From contig NCSJ02000009.1 of the NCBI GenBank assembly GCA_002812745.2, forward strand, positions 1-64,000: a stretch of 64,000 bases of DNA, written 5' to 3'. How positions within the stretch are numbered: position 1 is the first letter of the stretch; each line of letters opens with the position of its first letter. The notes beneath the pieces were generated by a model. It was given only the letters and a program-made list of their open reading frames with translations, was not told the DNA's origin and did no database searches. A program made the translations under genes and the position numbers. This DNA comes from Scytalidium lignicola. Lineage: Eukaryota > Ascomycota > Leotiomycetes. Positions 25,424-37,405 of this stretch are shown one piece after another.

Positions 25424-26486
25424 GGCTATGGATTTATATATCGATATATTAGAGGATTTTATAGAATGTACTTTATTTTTAAGTATACAAGAATGATTTA
25501 GAGTTTTATATCAAGGAACAATTGAGTTTTGCAACATGTCATATCACATCTGTATCATATATACTCCGCATGGAGGGGCAGTCTTTCTATCTATATCAGA
25601 TTTGCCTTGCCCCGCCCAGGGTACTTCTGGCTGGTCGATCCACGGCCGAGGAAGGGTGTGATGGATGTGGATGATACGGCCGGATGATTGGACAATCGAC
25701 CCAACTGTCCATTTTTGTTTTTGGACGACAAAGTATCTGCACGTTTGGGGCGGGAATTCTGTAGCATAGCACGCAATCTCGAGAGGTGAAGATGTAATGC
25801 GATTCTGGCCAACCACAGGCCGCAACGGAGGACAAGCGAGTCCTCGCAGCCTTGTCACTCCGAGTCTCTCGATTGTGTCTGGGCACCGCGCGATCGAATT
25901 CCACCGTGATAACCGGCCAAAGATACTCAGAGTTACGTGTGTTCTGCTCTAAAATTCGGGGTACCCATTCCTCTTTGGACGTTGATGGCCCACGCATTCT
26001 TTTACTGTTGGCTGCTTTTGGAAGATTAACAAATCCATCCTCTGGCCGTCTCCAACTCTCCCCCGTGGCTTTCTACAGTAGTATGGAGACCGTTGCCAAG
26101 CTCAAAAGGCTACACCCGCAGAGCCTTTGGTGGCCGGCAGCCGCATCATGGACAGTACAGTACCGGTATTATGCCCAACTCTGCTCTGTATCCCACTCTC
26201 TCACTCGGGAATAACCAGGGAAGCAAGATGTACATCATCTTTCGAACATGGATCTGATGGATTCGCAAGATATCCATGCTGAAGACGTGATCCGGAGGAA
26301 GTTACCCCCGCCAGAGCTGGACGTCGATTTGTGTTGGCGGTTATATGGCCGTTGCTTATTTTGTCCGGATGGATGAGCTGCCTGGACTGCATTGGACCGT
26401 TATATCTGGTGCCTATCACACTTTTTTTTTTTTGGTTTTGTTCTGGAACCTCTATTGTGATCTAGAAGTGACCAAAGACAATCACA
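25424..26486. promoter_or_regulatory. divergent intergenic region, oxygenase / permease
   Basis: About 1.06 kb between two divergent starts. It should hold both promoters. Open frames on both strands overlap each other and have no family character. A CAGTACAGTACC motif at about 26152 resembles others in noncoding parts of the window. Confidence 0.4.
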
Positions 26487-28534
26487 ATGGCCGAGATTCA
26501 GGTTGAAGCTTCGTACGATGAGAAGCACCAGACTCGTTCTATCCAAGAGGACTCCATCTCGCCAGCAGAGTCTACTGACGAGAGCCGAGAGTTACTCCTG
26601 AAGAAAGCCCATTGGAAAGTAGACAAGCGTCTGCTGATATGGTACTCCTTCGTCTACCTCGTCATGCGTGTGCATGTTTCGAACATCACCAACACCGCAA
26701 TCATCAATCTCGAATCCGGAGATGGAATCAAGAAGCAGCTGGGTAACCTGAGTAGTCAGCAGTGGGCTTGGACACTCAGTATATTCTAGTACGCTCATCT
26801 TTTTCGTCTGATCTAGATGACAGGATAGGAGTATTAACAGTGGCTGCATAGCTACCCTTACATGTCCTTCGAGCCTATTGCAACCTTGTTACTGAAAAAG
26901 TTTACTCCAAGAATATGGATGTGTCGTATTATGCTTACCTGGGTATGCTTTGACTTGCAGAATATTTCCGTAATATGGGCTAACTGATCTAGGGTATCAT
27001 ATCTATGTGCTAGGGAGCAACAAAAAATTATGCTGGAATTCTAGTTTGCAGGTTCTTTCTTGGTTTAGCGGAGGCTGGCTTCTACCCAGGCGTCTTGTCA
27101 GTCCCTGATTTTTGATGGTGTTTGGCTAAAGCTGATGATATCGGCAGATATCACCTTAGCTTCTGGTATAATACAAAGAGACTTCCACTTCGTATCGTAA
27201 GTCTTATCTTCAAGAGGCAATTGCTCCTCCCCAACTGACATTGCACAAGGCATTCTTTTTTGGAGCGGGGATGTTTTCTGGGACCATCAGTGGTTTGCTT
27301 GGTATGATATTCTTCATCTATTCCCACCTACCTAGTGGTTACTTACTTCCTTGTAGCGTATGCTATCGGATTTATGAATGGAGCAGGTGGTCTGGCTGGC
27401 TGGAGATGGGTGAGCCACAAGTTATACAGCCCCTCCGGACTTTGTTGACAACATTCTCTGCCAGATTTTCATCCTCGAAGGGATTCCAGCGATTTTATGC
27501 TCAATCGTGACATTCTTCTTACTCCCTAACTGTTCGTTCTCCTCGAAACCCAGTTTGGATCAGACTAACCGTATGATCTACAGATCCCCAGACTGAGAAG
27601 TTTCTCACTTCCGAAGAGAAAGATGCCATTCTCTCCGACCTTCCCGCCCAAGCCCCATCAATGAAAGCTAAGACTCTAAACTGGAATCAAGTCAAAGAAC
27701 TCTTTCGAGATCCTACTTTGGTTCCATTCTTGCTCATCTGGATCCTTCATGGGATTGGTGGATCGGGACTAACCTATGTACTCCCAACGGTAATCTACGA
27801 GCTTGGAATATCTGACACAGCTCGATCACAGTTGATGACAATGGTGAGTGCTCACTTCCTGAACCGAGGTTTTCTATAGGAATTTAACAATTATCAGCCG
27901 CCATACACAGGGGTATTCATCTTGCTTGTCATCCTAGGATATTACATCCATAAAGGCCGCCTAAACTCCTGGATCGCTGGTCTCGCTGTCGAAGTAACGC
28001 AGATCGTTTGCTACATCTTACTTATCACCGTAAAGCAGAACGTTGCAAAGTATATCTTTGTAATGATTGCAACGGCGGGTAGTCAGAGCTTGTACCCCAT
28101 TATTTGGCCAGGTAAGCCGTGGCCCATCCCCTCCTGCAATAGGATTATAGGCCGCAACTACTTTTAAGTCAAATATGCTGATGAATAACTAGAGCGGATC
28201 CGTGCTGCCAGAGGGACGACGACTGCTGGATTAGCGATCGGAATGACAAATGTAAAGCTCTCTTCTTTGATCTAATGAATGAGGCAAAACGCTCACTAAT
28301 TTTGTTATACAGGGTGTCGCTCAGCTGATGGGTATCGTTGGTCCACAGATCTATCAGTCTAAGTTTGGCCCGTCATACCGTGTCAGCTATATCTGTTCAA
28401 TCGCGTTACTCAGCGGTTCTGTCGCAATGATTTGTCTGGCGTGGTACCTTGTGAGAGTTGGCGATGAAAAAAGGAGAGCGGAGGAAGGTCTTGAATCCGG
28501 AAAATCGGATTCTGGAGATGAATTGAAAAATTAA
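26487..28534 (+). CDS. allantoate-permease-type MFS transporter carrying an in-frame TAG
   Basis: Major facilitator of the anion:cation symporter (DAL5/allantoate permease) group, expected to import small organic anions or vitamins. Eleven exons (26487-26788, 26852-26942, 26993-27096, 27148-27196, 27250-27301, 27357-27409, 27465-27531, 27584-27843, 27898-28111, 28193-28251, 28313-28534) keep phase throughout, 490 codons. Family segments include WKVDKRLLIWYSFVYLV, NYAGILVCRFFLGLAEAGFY, YHLSFWYN and LMTMPPYTGVFILLV. One fault: codon 138 is TAG (27011-27013), following TGC, where this family commonly has a residue such as Gln. Using that TAG as the splice acceptor instead (exon start 27014) would keep frame but drop seven residues of a membrane helix. 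Either the copy is a recent null allele, a base is wrong, or the shorter form is made. All other exons look intact. Confidence 0.72.
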
Positions 28535-29180
28535 ATTACTCATATAGACAATAAGAGAGAAACTGAGCATATGAACTTGTACTTCAGTCTTAAAATATTG
28601 ATAGATCAATGAATATCATCTTATCTCTCCAGATCAGCTTGCGGAGGGGAAGCGTGATGTGTTATGACATTGTTCATTTAACCTTACAGACGTATATTTC
28701 TAAGGAACTACCTTACAATATGATTTTATAATTTTTAAGCCGTGAGCGCTTGCTTACAACTTGCTGGAAGAGCTGTGAAATCCTTTGTTAAAGACATTTG
28801 GATGGGGGTGGTGCAGAGGTTGTAAATTTGACATTCATAATTGGGATGAAAAAGCCCATGTGTATAGATAAGCAACCACAAGAACGGCTGGGTCTATGCG
28901 CTGTCAGCTCATGACTTCAAAATTTAATGCTGTATTTTGTATGAGGAAAGTAGTCGATGAAGTTGTGATGGCAAGTAGATATTACGGCGGACTGAACAAC
29001 CCATGTACGCATCTTAAGCTCAACTCGCCGCGTCAAGCTCGCAGCCTCAAGCTTCAACAACACCGCATCGACATCTTCCAGCCCTCTCCATCAACGCACC
29101 TTCCCCTCCTCTCCACCTTCTTACACCCCAAATACATATAACACAATTCTAATCCCTTTACACTCTTTGTATTTGTCACG
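28535..29180. other. intergenic upstream of rpn5
   Basis: Contains the transporter 3' end and the rpn5 promoter. Pyrimidine-rich sequence at about 29075-29130 precedes the start codon. I looked for the yeast proteasome element GGTGGCAAA and did not see it. Confidence 0.5.
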
Positions 29181-30877
29181 ATGTCGAACGGCCAGCTCAA
29201 GCCTGATAAGGACTTCTCCAAGGATGTCGACAAACAGCTTCCAGAGGCGGAAGAATTAGCAAAGGTAAGCTGGCCTACATGCTCAACAGATGTGCACATA
29301 CTAATTCGTTAAATTTTAGACAAATCCACAAGCTGCTATTGAAAAGCTTACGGCGTTGGAGAAGCAAACCAGACAGGTAAGATGGGTCGTGTGACGATGA
29401 TATTCTCTTCTGACATCTTGCAGGCATCAGATCTTGCATCCACATCCCGCATCTTGGTCGCGATAGTCACAATAGCTAAGGATTCTGGTGATTGGAGTTT
29501 ATTGAATGAGCAGGTGTTACTGCTCTCTAAGAAGCATGGCCAACTCAAACAAGCCATAACGAAGATGGTGCAGGTGGTGATGGGCTTCCTTGACTCAACT
29601 CCCAACCTCGAAACGAAGATGTCATCAATCGAGACGTTGAGGACTGTAACAGAGGGCAAGATATTCGTGGAAGTTGAGCGGGCCAGGGTCACAAAGATCC
29701 TGTCTGACATCAAAAGGACTCAAGGCGATCTCAAGGCGGCGATGGACATCCTGTGTGAGCTCCAAGTGGAGACGTTTGGATCCATGGCGCGGAGAGAGAA
29801 GACGGAATTCATTCTGGCGCAGGTTGAGCTATGTATACAAAACGAGGACTGGACACAAGCTTTGATTCTGAGCAGGAAGATCAGCACGAAATACTTGGCA
29901 AGGAAGCCGAAGAAGACTCCCGAGCAAATTGAAAAGGAGAAGAAGGAGCGAGAGAAGAAAATTGAGAGGGGTGATGAGGTTCCTGAGGAAGTCGAGGATG
30001 ATGTCACAGATCTCAAGCTCCGATACTACGAGCAACAAATCACCCTGGCAAAGCATGATGACAAATATCTTGACGCATGCAAACATTACAGACAGGTGTT
30101 GGACACTGAGGCTGTAGAGGAGGATCCACGTAAGCTTCATTCGGTAAGTTATACCATTTAGCTTGCAAACTGCGATGGTAGAACAAGTCTGGATTTTATG
30201 CGCCTTAATTAAAGGCGCTTTCCACCAAGATAACTATGAAACAAAGTTGCTAACCCAGTTAGGTTCTGCAACGAATCATCTACTACGTTATACTCGCTCC
30301 CTACGATAATGAGCAATCAGATCTTCTTCACCGCATCCATAAAGATAATCGAAATGCCGAAGTGCCTCTTGATGCTCAGCTCCTCAAACTTTTCACTGTC
30401 CCAGAACTCATGCGATGGCCAGAAGTGGCAAAGATTTTTGGGCCGCATCTGTGCGGCACAGATGTTTTTGACTCTGCTCTGGGCCAATCTGATGACAAAA
30501 AGGCACACCAACGATGGGAAGATCTACGAAAGCGTGTCATTGAGCACAATGTTCGCGTAGTAGCCAAGTATTACACGAGAATTCAAATGGGCCGATTGAC
30601 TCAGCTTCTCGATTTGACCGAAGATGAGACTGAGAAGTATATCAGTGAATTAGTCACAGCGAAGACGGTATATGCAAAGATTGACCGACCTGCGCGGATT
30701 GTCAACTTTGCCAAACCAAGAGATGCAGATGATGTTCTGAATGAATGGAGTTCAAACATGAAGAGCTTGCTTGGGCTTTTGGAAAGAATCGATCACTTGA
30801 TTACGAAGGAGGAAATGATGGCACGGATTCAGACTACCAAGACTTCAAAGGGTGCGAAAGCTGGAAAGGCGCATTAG
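29181..30877 (+). CDS. rpn5: 26S proteasome regulatory subunit RPN5
   Basis: Non-ATPase lid subunit of the 26S proteasome (PSMD12 in animals). Four exons (29181-29264, 29320-29376, 29424-30143, 30263-30877) join in phase 0 to give 491 residues. The N-terminus MSNGQLKPDKDFSKDVDK resembles other RPN5 proteins. A TPR-like helical solenoid covers the centre. The C-terminal PCI region has the block YYVILAPYDNEQSDLLHRI, then LLKLFTVPELMRWPEV, RVIEHNVRVVAKYYTRI and YAKIDRPARIVNF, all close in character to RPN5 of yeast and animals. Alternative donor use at 30130 is possible, but the longer exon ending at 30143 keeps frame. The gene is convergent with the FSH hydrolase, with 144 bp between the two stop codons. 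Confidence 0.95.
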
Positions 30878-31021
30878 ATCATCATATCATGACCGGATTG
30901 GGGTTCGTTGTATCATGATAACGCTGTAAACTAGGTCTAGATCTTGAAAAATGCCAGCAAAAATAGAAAGGCTGCTGGTCTATAAGATTCTATGTTCTGT
31001 CTATATTGTGTGCCTCAAGTT

Positions 31022-31944
31022 TTAAAATGGAACATCCATATCCTCAACGCTTTCTTCCTCCAGTTTGGGATCATCACATGTCTCTCTAATAAATGATATC
31101 ACAGCTGATACCATATCTTTTCGAGTAGGTACGAAATGTCCACCAGGATGGTAGACCACTCTGTCGTTCGCACACACTTTCACAAGCGCCAAACTTCTAC
31201 TCTCATCAACAAGGGTATCTAAACTCCCAATAACATGCATCGTCGGGGTCTTTATCTTGGGCTCATAAAACCCAGTATAGAATTCATCAGGCGCTCTAAA
31301 CCCAGAATAACTTATAGCAAACCGCAGCGGCGCATTTATAACTTTGCCATCGGGTCCCAAAAATGATTTTGGGTATCCCAACAAGCCCCGCTTCTCACAT
31401 GCATCGAAGGCCTCCTTACGGCCTTCTTCTAATAATGAAGCAACTAACGCGGCACAGGCAGCTCCTTGCGAAAAGCCAATGACTCCGTCGATTCCTCCCT
31501 CTTCAGCCAGTATGGTATCCGCTATCCTTTGCATGCCGTCGTCTAGATACCTATACCTCTCCGAGTGGTCGTCGCGCCTCCACCATCCCCATGCATCATC
31601 ATTTTCCTCGCCACCCTCTTCAAACCCAGGAAGAGTCGCTGGGGGTAATTTATTTGGTGCCGTGGGGTATATGAGTCGGATCCCGCCGGGGAAGTTCGTC
31701 AACGGATTGGAAGGATTTCCGGCGGGGAATGCCTTCTGGAGAAGTTTCTCCATCGAGCGGGTCTTGGCATGGAAGAGGGGGCCGCTTTGGGTGAATCCTG
31801 TAATTGTTTTAGAACATGTGCATCGTTATAGGATTTTTGTTTTGAGATTGTTGAAGAGAAAGCGTTACCATGGAGCATGAGGATCTTGAGCTGTTTGAGA
31901 GGGGTTCCTCTAGTCGTAGTGGAGGTTGCGACTTTGGAGGACAT
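31022..31944 (-). CDS. FSH-type serine hydrolase (DUF341/FSH1 domain)
   Basis: Alpha/beta hydrolase of the FSH1/ovarian cancer gene-2 family, cytosolic esterase-type enzymes with broad or unknown substrates. Two exons (31869-31944 and 31022-31797) join in frame to give 283 residues. The family start LKILMLHGFTQSG spans the intron. The catalytic triad is visible: Ser at about 135 in VIGFSQGAA, Asp at about 219 in IGSLDTLV, His at about 246 in HPGGHFVPT. The C-terminus is acidic (EEESVEDMDVPF). It lies next to a Zn2Cys6 factor on the same strand; FSH enzymes are often found in secondary-metabolite clusters, but no synthase is present here, so that link is speculative. Confidence 0.9.
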
Positions 31945-32500
31945 TGTGAAAGATAAATGAATGAGAGACTGGAATAAAAAGAGTAGCAGTAGATACTATC
32001 GCAGCATAGCAAGCGCTGAAGAAACAGAGTTGTATATTTTGTTAGTATAGCCCCGGATTGATAATCGCCTGGCCGATTAATTACCGCCTTGCGATCTTTG
32101 ATAGGTAATTCCTTGATCAGCCAATCAAATTATCGCCGAGGTCAGCCTTGTTCCTTGTATCACAGCCTTGCATTCGGGAGCAGGTCACTTTACAGAGGTC
32201 AATTTAGGAACTGATCCTAGGGGAGTCTTCACGAAGGGAAATAACTTGTGAGGTATATCACTCTATTTTATACCATTTATTTTACAATCATACGATGGAA
32301 GCAGCTCATGAGCCAATTGGGAAAGAAGACACATCACTATATTAAGTCTGTGAATATAGTAGAAGTCGAACTCAGGAGAAGGAATGTTTTAGTTTAAGTT
32401 TAGCCTTTGCATACTTAAAAGAGCTTGTCCCGTCTTGTTACTTTATCTTACAGCCGAAACAGATGATCGTATTGGAAAGGCGAGGTATCTTAGTTTCATG
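31945..32500. other. intergenic, FSH promoter and factor 3' end
   Basis: 556 bp between two minus-strand genes. No gene seen. Confidence 0.5.
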
Positions 32501-34786
32501 TCATATCCAAGTATTCTCATCCCAACTTTGAAACAACCAAGAATCTGGGATTAAAAAGTTATTTAACTCATCCTCGTTAATGGAGTTATACTCATTAATC
32601 GACGAATTCCCGTTTGTTACCATGTCATTTGTAGGTCCTTGGCCAACATCCCCAGACACCTCTGTGACTTTAATCCGAGACTTCAATAACTCGTAGCAAG
32701 TAGCCAAACTTGTTCTCATAGCCTCAGCAAGTATTGGTTCTAGAGGGACGCCAGTCTCCATAGCTTGTATCTGAGCAAGTGCCATGCTCAAAAATAGATG
32801 CCCCTTGACGTTGTTTTCATGTATTTGGATCCGCTTCTCAAGGATCACACGCATGTCCCTTAACAACTGGACCAATGGTTCCCTATTTTGTTTATTCTGT
32901 TGTAGACTAATACCTTGACTATCTTCCTCTATTTGATTCAAGAGCTCAAGAGCTAGGGAGATAGCACCGTGCTGTACGATCTCTTTGAATGGTCCCCCTC
33001 CAACAAGCAACAGCTTGTAGAAATTACGATCTGCTTGAGGGGACATGATAACAGAAGCGGCATCTGTACACATTTTGCGAGAGAAATAGTATTTAGGGTC
33101 TGTACGAGCTTCGTTGGCGAATGAACGGTGAAGAATGAGAAGAAAGCGGTAGTGGAAGAGATCGAGGAGATTATGATGGAAGGGCTTGAAGACTGTGGCC
33201 AGTCCGAAAGTTGGTATTTGATAGTGTTGCAACAAGGTTGACATTTCACGGCATGACTTCGATATCTGTGTGCTGAGACACAGGACGTTATCGTATCTAG
33301 GCTCGGAATGAAAGTCGTTGCTAATTTTGGTTGCTTCGAGCCTCCCAGCAAATGAATTGAGGAGGATTATTTGTAGAGAGGTCTGTGTGAATTTTGTGAG
33401 CGGTTTCGAGGTTGGAGAAACTTTTGTGGCTTCATTAATATCGGAGTCATCAATATTCAAAGGTGGCTCAGTATCAAAGTCTGAGATTGAAATCAAGGGT
33501 TGCATGCCGGAGTCTACTGAGGACTGGAGCGACAATTCCAAAATTGTGGCCCACAGTCTCCTCCTAATTTCCGCATGCAATATAGAGATCCTTGGGAAAT
33601 GCTTCGAATCCAAGTGTAAGCCAGTTTGCATTGCCATCCTCAGGAGAGATCCCACGGAGATCCACACTAGATTGCTTCCAGTGCTGGTTGTCTGGCGCGC
33701 AAGCACTAGTAAGCAATGGATTTGGATGCCAGTCAGGCTAAGACGAGACTTATCAAATGGCCCAGATAACCAAAATTGGGCTGTATGTATCCAATTTTGT
33801 GCCATATCGTGAAGATCAGCCTCATATTCAGGATTGTCATACATTGAGGTTCCAATTGCTAAGACAAGCAATAGCTTAATCAGAAAGCTAGTGGTTGGGG
33901 GCTTTGTTTCAGACTTCTCCCAGTATTGGATGCATTCATTTCTGAAGGTAGGAATATGAAGAATTCTAAAAGCAGTCTCAAAATTTTGAATATAAAGATC
34001 TATCAATCTTTCCGCAGTCACTCTCTGTGGGATCGCATCATCTAGTTCAGCTTCGGGTATAATCCGAATAGAATGCTGCGCTTTTCCAATCTTACTCAAT
34101 GCCTTGCATTTCGATATAAAAGAATGGAGGTCTGCATTTGGAGGTGCCTCTTTGAATGATGATGTATCATTCCATTCAGCGTTATGTGTGAAAGCACGTA
34201 GCTTGTCGAACTGTTCCGCTTAGCAGGGAGCCTAGAGTGGATATACAATCATGAAACCTACCTGTTCAAGGGAAGTCATCCAGTGGGCAGGTCCAAAGTA
34301 GCGAGACTTGGATATTATCCCGCGTGCCTCCGATGGCCTCGATCTAAGGAAGTTTGTTGTAGTTTCGTGAGATGATGTTAAATTTGCTACCTTCTGTTCT
34401 AAAGTTTTAATATGCTGTGTAAGTTGTTCAACTGTCTGGTATGATGGTTCCTGTTGGCGATGTAACAAATCCTGGGAGCTTGGGGGTTTGGGGGAAGGCC
34501 CTGGAGTTGGGAAATGTGACTTTAAGCCGACTCCTGTTTCTGGTATGGCTTTCCATTGAGCCGGAGCAACGCGGTCTGTAAGGGAAGAAACGCTTGGCGA
34601 ACTTTGAGTTTCAGGCAGGTGTTGGTCTACTCGACCGTGTTTGTGATCATAAGCGCACGTATAATGGGATATGGTGCAGTGATTGCATGGGATATTCCTG
34701 TCGCACTTAACCTTTCGTCTCCGACATTGAACACATGACAAAGCCGGCCTTCGACGTTTGCGAACGGGCAGAGGCTGGTCGCTCAT
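32501..34786 (-). CDS. Zn2Cys6 fungal-specific transcription factor
   Basis: Nuclear DNA-binding regulator of the Gal4 type. Two exons (34262-34786 and 32501-34210) join in frame to give 744 residues. The binuclear zinc cluster is complete: cysteines 18, 21, 28, 34, 37 and 44 (CVQCRRRKVKCDRNIPCNHC and onward), preceded by a basic stretch KRRRP. A coiled-coil-like linker (EQLTQHIKTLEQKVANL) follows near residues 120-140. The middle-homology region (fungal_trans) is recognisable from ERLIDLYIQNFETAFRILHIPTF through GIQIHCLLVLARQTT and RRRLWATILELSLQSSVDSGM. The start gives a sensible N-terminus directly before the cluster. It is divergent from the MFS transporter at about 35.2 kb, a common local-regulator layout. 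Confidence 0.92.
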
Positions 34787-35222
34787 GGCTCTTAAAATGG
34801 TCAGCCCCGATAGAGATTAGTTTAAGTATCCAAATAGTCCGTTAATATAGAAGTGGAGGTACGAATAAACCGATAAAAGAGAGAAAGTCGAATTGAAATG
34901 TCCGGGAACCTCGGGTTTAAGTTTGTGTACGTAGTCGGATGATTAATCGCCCTCGCTGTTTACTGTCACTACTCGGTGTATGGCGCACGATATGGGAAGT
35001 AGACGTTAGAAAATGACATTTTTAGCTTTATTAAGCTCTTCTGTACTATACCGTCTGCCATACTCCTCTCGGTCTTTTTAACTATCTCCGGTGTAGCACC
35101 ACTCTCTCTGAACGCATAAGCAGAGCTCAAGAAGAATATAAATCACGGTGTTTATACTATATTGGTCTTCTAAGGCATTCAAAAATGACCTAAAATTTAC
35201 TCAAACTTACATTTGTTGGGAG
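34787..35222. promoter_or_regulatory. divergent intergenic region, Zn2Cys6 factor / MFS transporter
   Basis: Would contain both promoters. I searched the plus strand for the usual monocarboxylate-transporter N-terminus (Asp-Gly-Gly-x-x-Ala-Trp) and an ATG in a usable frame and found neither. The frame of the first recognisable transporter exon is open back to 35142 but has no ATG. Confidence 0.45.
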
Positions 35223-36550
35223 GTAGCACTGGGGACCGCAGGGGCATTATTCTGTACATTTGAATTTGCAAATTCATTCGGGTGAGCTTGGCCTTTCCGA
35301 AACTCTTATCATGCCATTTCATATGTTCTGACGATTTGATAGAGTCTTCCAGGAGTATTACCAAACGCATCAGTTATCCCATGAGACATCTTCAACCATC
35401 TCCTGGATTGGTTCGGTGCAGATATTCTTTCTCTTTGCAGGAACACTTTTTGGTGGGCCACTCTTCGATCGTTACGGAGCAATAGTAAGATTTCTTTGGA
35501 AGTCTCAGAGAATGTTAGCTTATATATCTTAGGTTGTTTGGCCACCCGCCATAACTTATTTGTTCTCCGTGATGATGACTAGTCTCTGCAAAACATTTTA
35601 TCAATTCTTACTAGCGCAAGGATTCCTCTCTGGTTTGGCAATGGGGTATGTTGATCTCTGGCATGGTTATCGGCGCCTCTTCTAGTTAACATATTCAAAA
35701 TAGCATGACAATGGCCCCTTGCATGGCAGCAACAGCACAATACTTCAAAAAGAAACGAGGTGCCGCAATGGGGATAGCAGTCGCAGGTAGCTCCCTTGGC
35801 GGAGTTATATTCCCCATAGCCCTGAACAAGATGCTCAACAACCAAAATTTAACTTTTGGCTGGACCGTCCGGATTTGTGGATTTATCATGTTGACTCTTC
35901 TCTTACCTGCAACTCTTGTGATTCGTGCCCGGCTCCCACCACGTTCAGATAACTTATTCCTGCTCTCGGCCTTTAAGGAATTACCGTACGTTATCCTCAT
36001 TATCGCGCTATTCTTTATAATTATCGGTGTCTTCATTCCGATCTTCTATCTTCCCCTCTACGCCATCCAGCATGGAATGGACACGCAATTATCATTATAC
36101 CTGACAGCAATCCTCAATGCTTCCTCATTTGTTGGCAGAGTTATTCCAGGTGTCACGGCTGACAAAGTTGGCCGGTTAAATATGCTCATAGTAGCCGCTT
36201 TCAGCAGTGGCATACTGTGTTTGTGCTGGCAGAAGACGACGAGTAATGCATCTATTATTGTCTTTGCTGCTTTGTATGGCTTCTGTTCAGGAGCAGTTGT
36301 GTCCTTAATGCCAGTTTGTCTTGCTTCGATCCCAAAAAACCCGCAGAACATTGGAACTTATATGGGAATGGGAATGTTCATTGTGTCGTTTGCGTCACTG
36401 ATCGGTCCTCCTATCAATGGTGCCTTAGTCACACATTATAAGGAGTACACACAGACTTCCATCTTTAGTGGTGTGATGCTTTTAGCTGGAGGATTTTTCA
36501 TACTTCTCTTGAAGCATATCAATAGTAAAGGAATTTTTGCAAAGATTTAA
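35223..36550 (+). CDS. monocarboxylate-type MFS transporter, N-terminus not found
   Basis: MFS protein of the fungal monocarboxylate transporter (MCH/SLC16-like) group. Four exons fit (about 35223-35281, 35343-35484, 35533-35645, 35704-36550), all in phase, giving about 386 residues. Family-like segments are LGTAGALFCTFEFANSFG, VFQEYYQTHQLS, SWIGSVQIFFLFAGTLFGGPLFDRYG and AQYFKKKRGAAMGIAVAGSSLGG. The C-terminal half has six clear membrane helices and RVIPGVTADKVGRLN. Related proteins usually start with 30-60 polar residues and an Asp-Gly-Gly motif; none is visible upstream, and no ATG opens the first exon. Either a remote first exon was missed or the gene is truncated. The 5' limit given is where similarity begins, not a start codon. 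Confidence 0.68.
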
Positions 36551-37405
36551 GAGCACGTTAAGGGCTAATAAGTCTTAATAACAAATATTGGGTTAAGGGA
36601 AATTTTGAGAGTCTCCAATTAAGGATGCAGGAAATGTTGAATCAAAATTCCACACACTTGAAAGGATATTCTTATTATAGATTGGGTATATAAAGGGTTC
36701 ATACTAGTGGATAAAGGAGTTAGGACTTGTAGCAGCAGTGTGCGTGGATTTATATAGATAAGTCTGATTATTAGACCAAATATCGGTTGGTAAGGTTTAG
36801 TAATATAGCTTTTAAATATTATACCTTAGCTGACTTCTGAAAATGCCTCAGCATGTTTAAGCTGTAAAGATACCTGCCATTTACTTGTCAAAATTCCCGT
36901 TTCTCCTATTTATTTAGTTCTAATAATGCTAGTCTTAAGCTAGTCTTAAATACTGAGAATAACTTTACACGTGTAATAGTTGCGCATAGAAATCTTTCAG
37001 CCGAGAGATATTGAATTTGACAGATGACAGCACAAGCGGAAAAGGGGGGTTAGATTGTGGATAAGCGCTAAACCCACAATTAAAATCTCTACCCCTCATA
37101 CTTAATTTTATATGTCTACAATATAACATTAAAAAATACGAGCAATGATACCAAGTATGAGCTCAGGGAATGAGATGGTACTTACTATTCTTGTCAATGT
37201 GATTAAATCTTAAGAGTGGGCTACAAAATTGACAGTTACGTGAAGTGTTACGGTATCATTATCGCTCATATCTTGCATCGTATAAGCACTAACTTATTAA
37301 GCAACATACGCCGGTATATAACCTCAGTGACCCACTATATATTATCTATAAGAACCCTTCTAAAAAGCTTCATATCCCTCTCTGAAGGAACTTAAGCTCA
37401 ACACA
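36551..37405. other. A+T-rich intergenic DNA
   Basis: Start of the A+T-rich compartment. No frame of interest. The last part should hold the promoter of the 199-residue gene. Confidence 0.5.
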
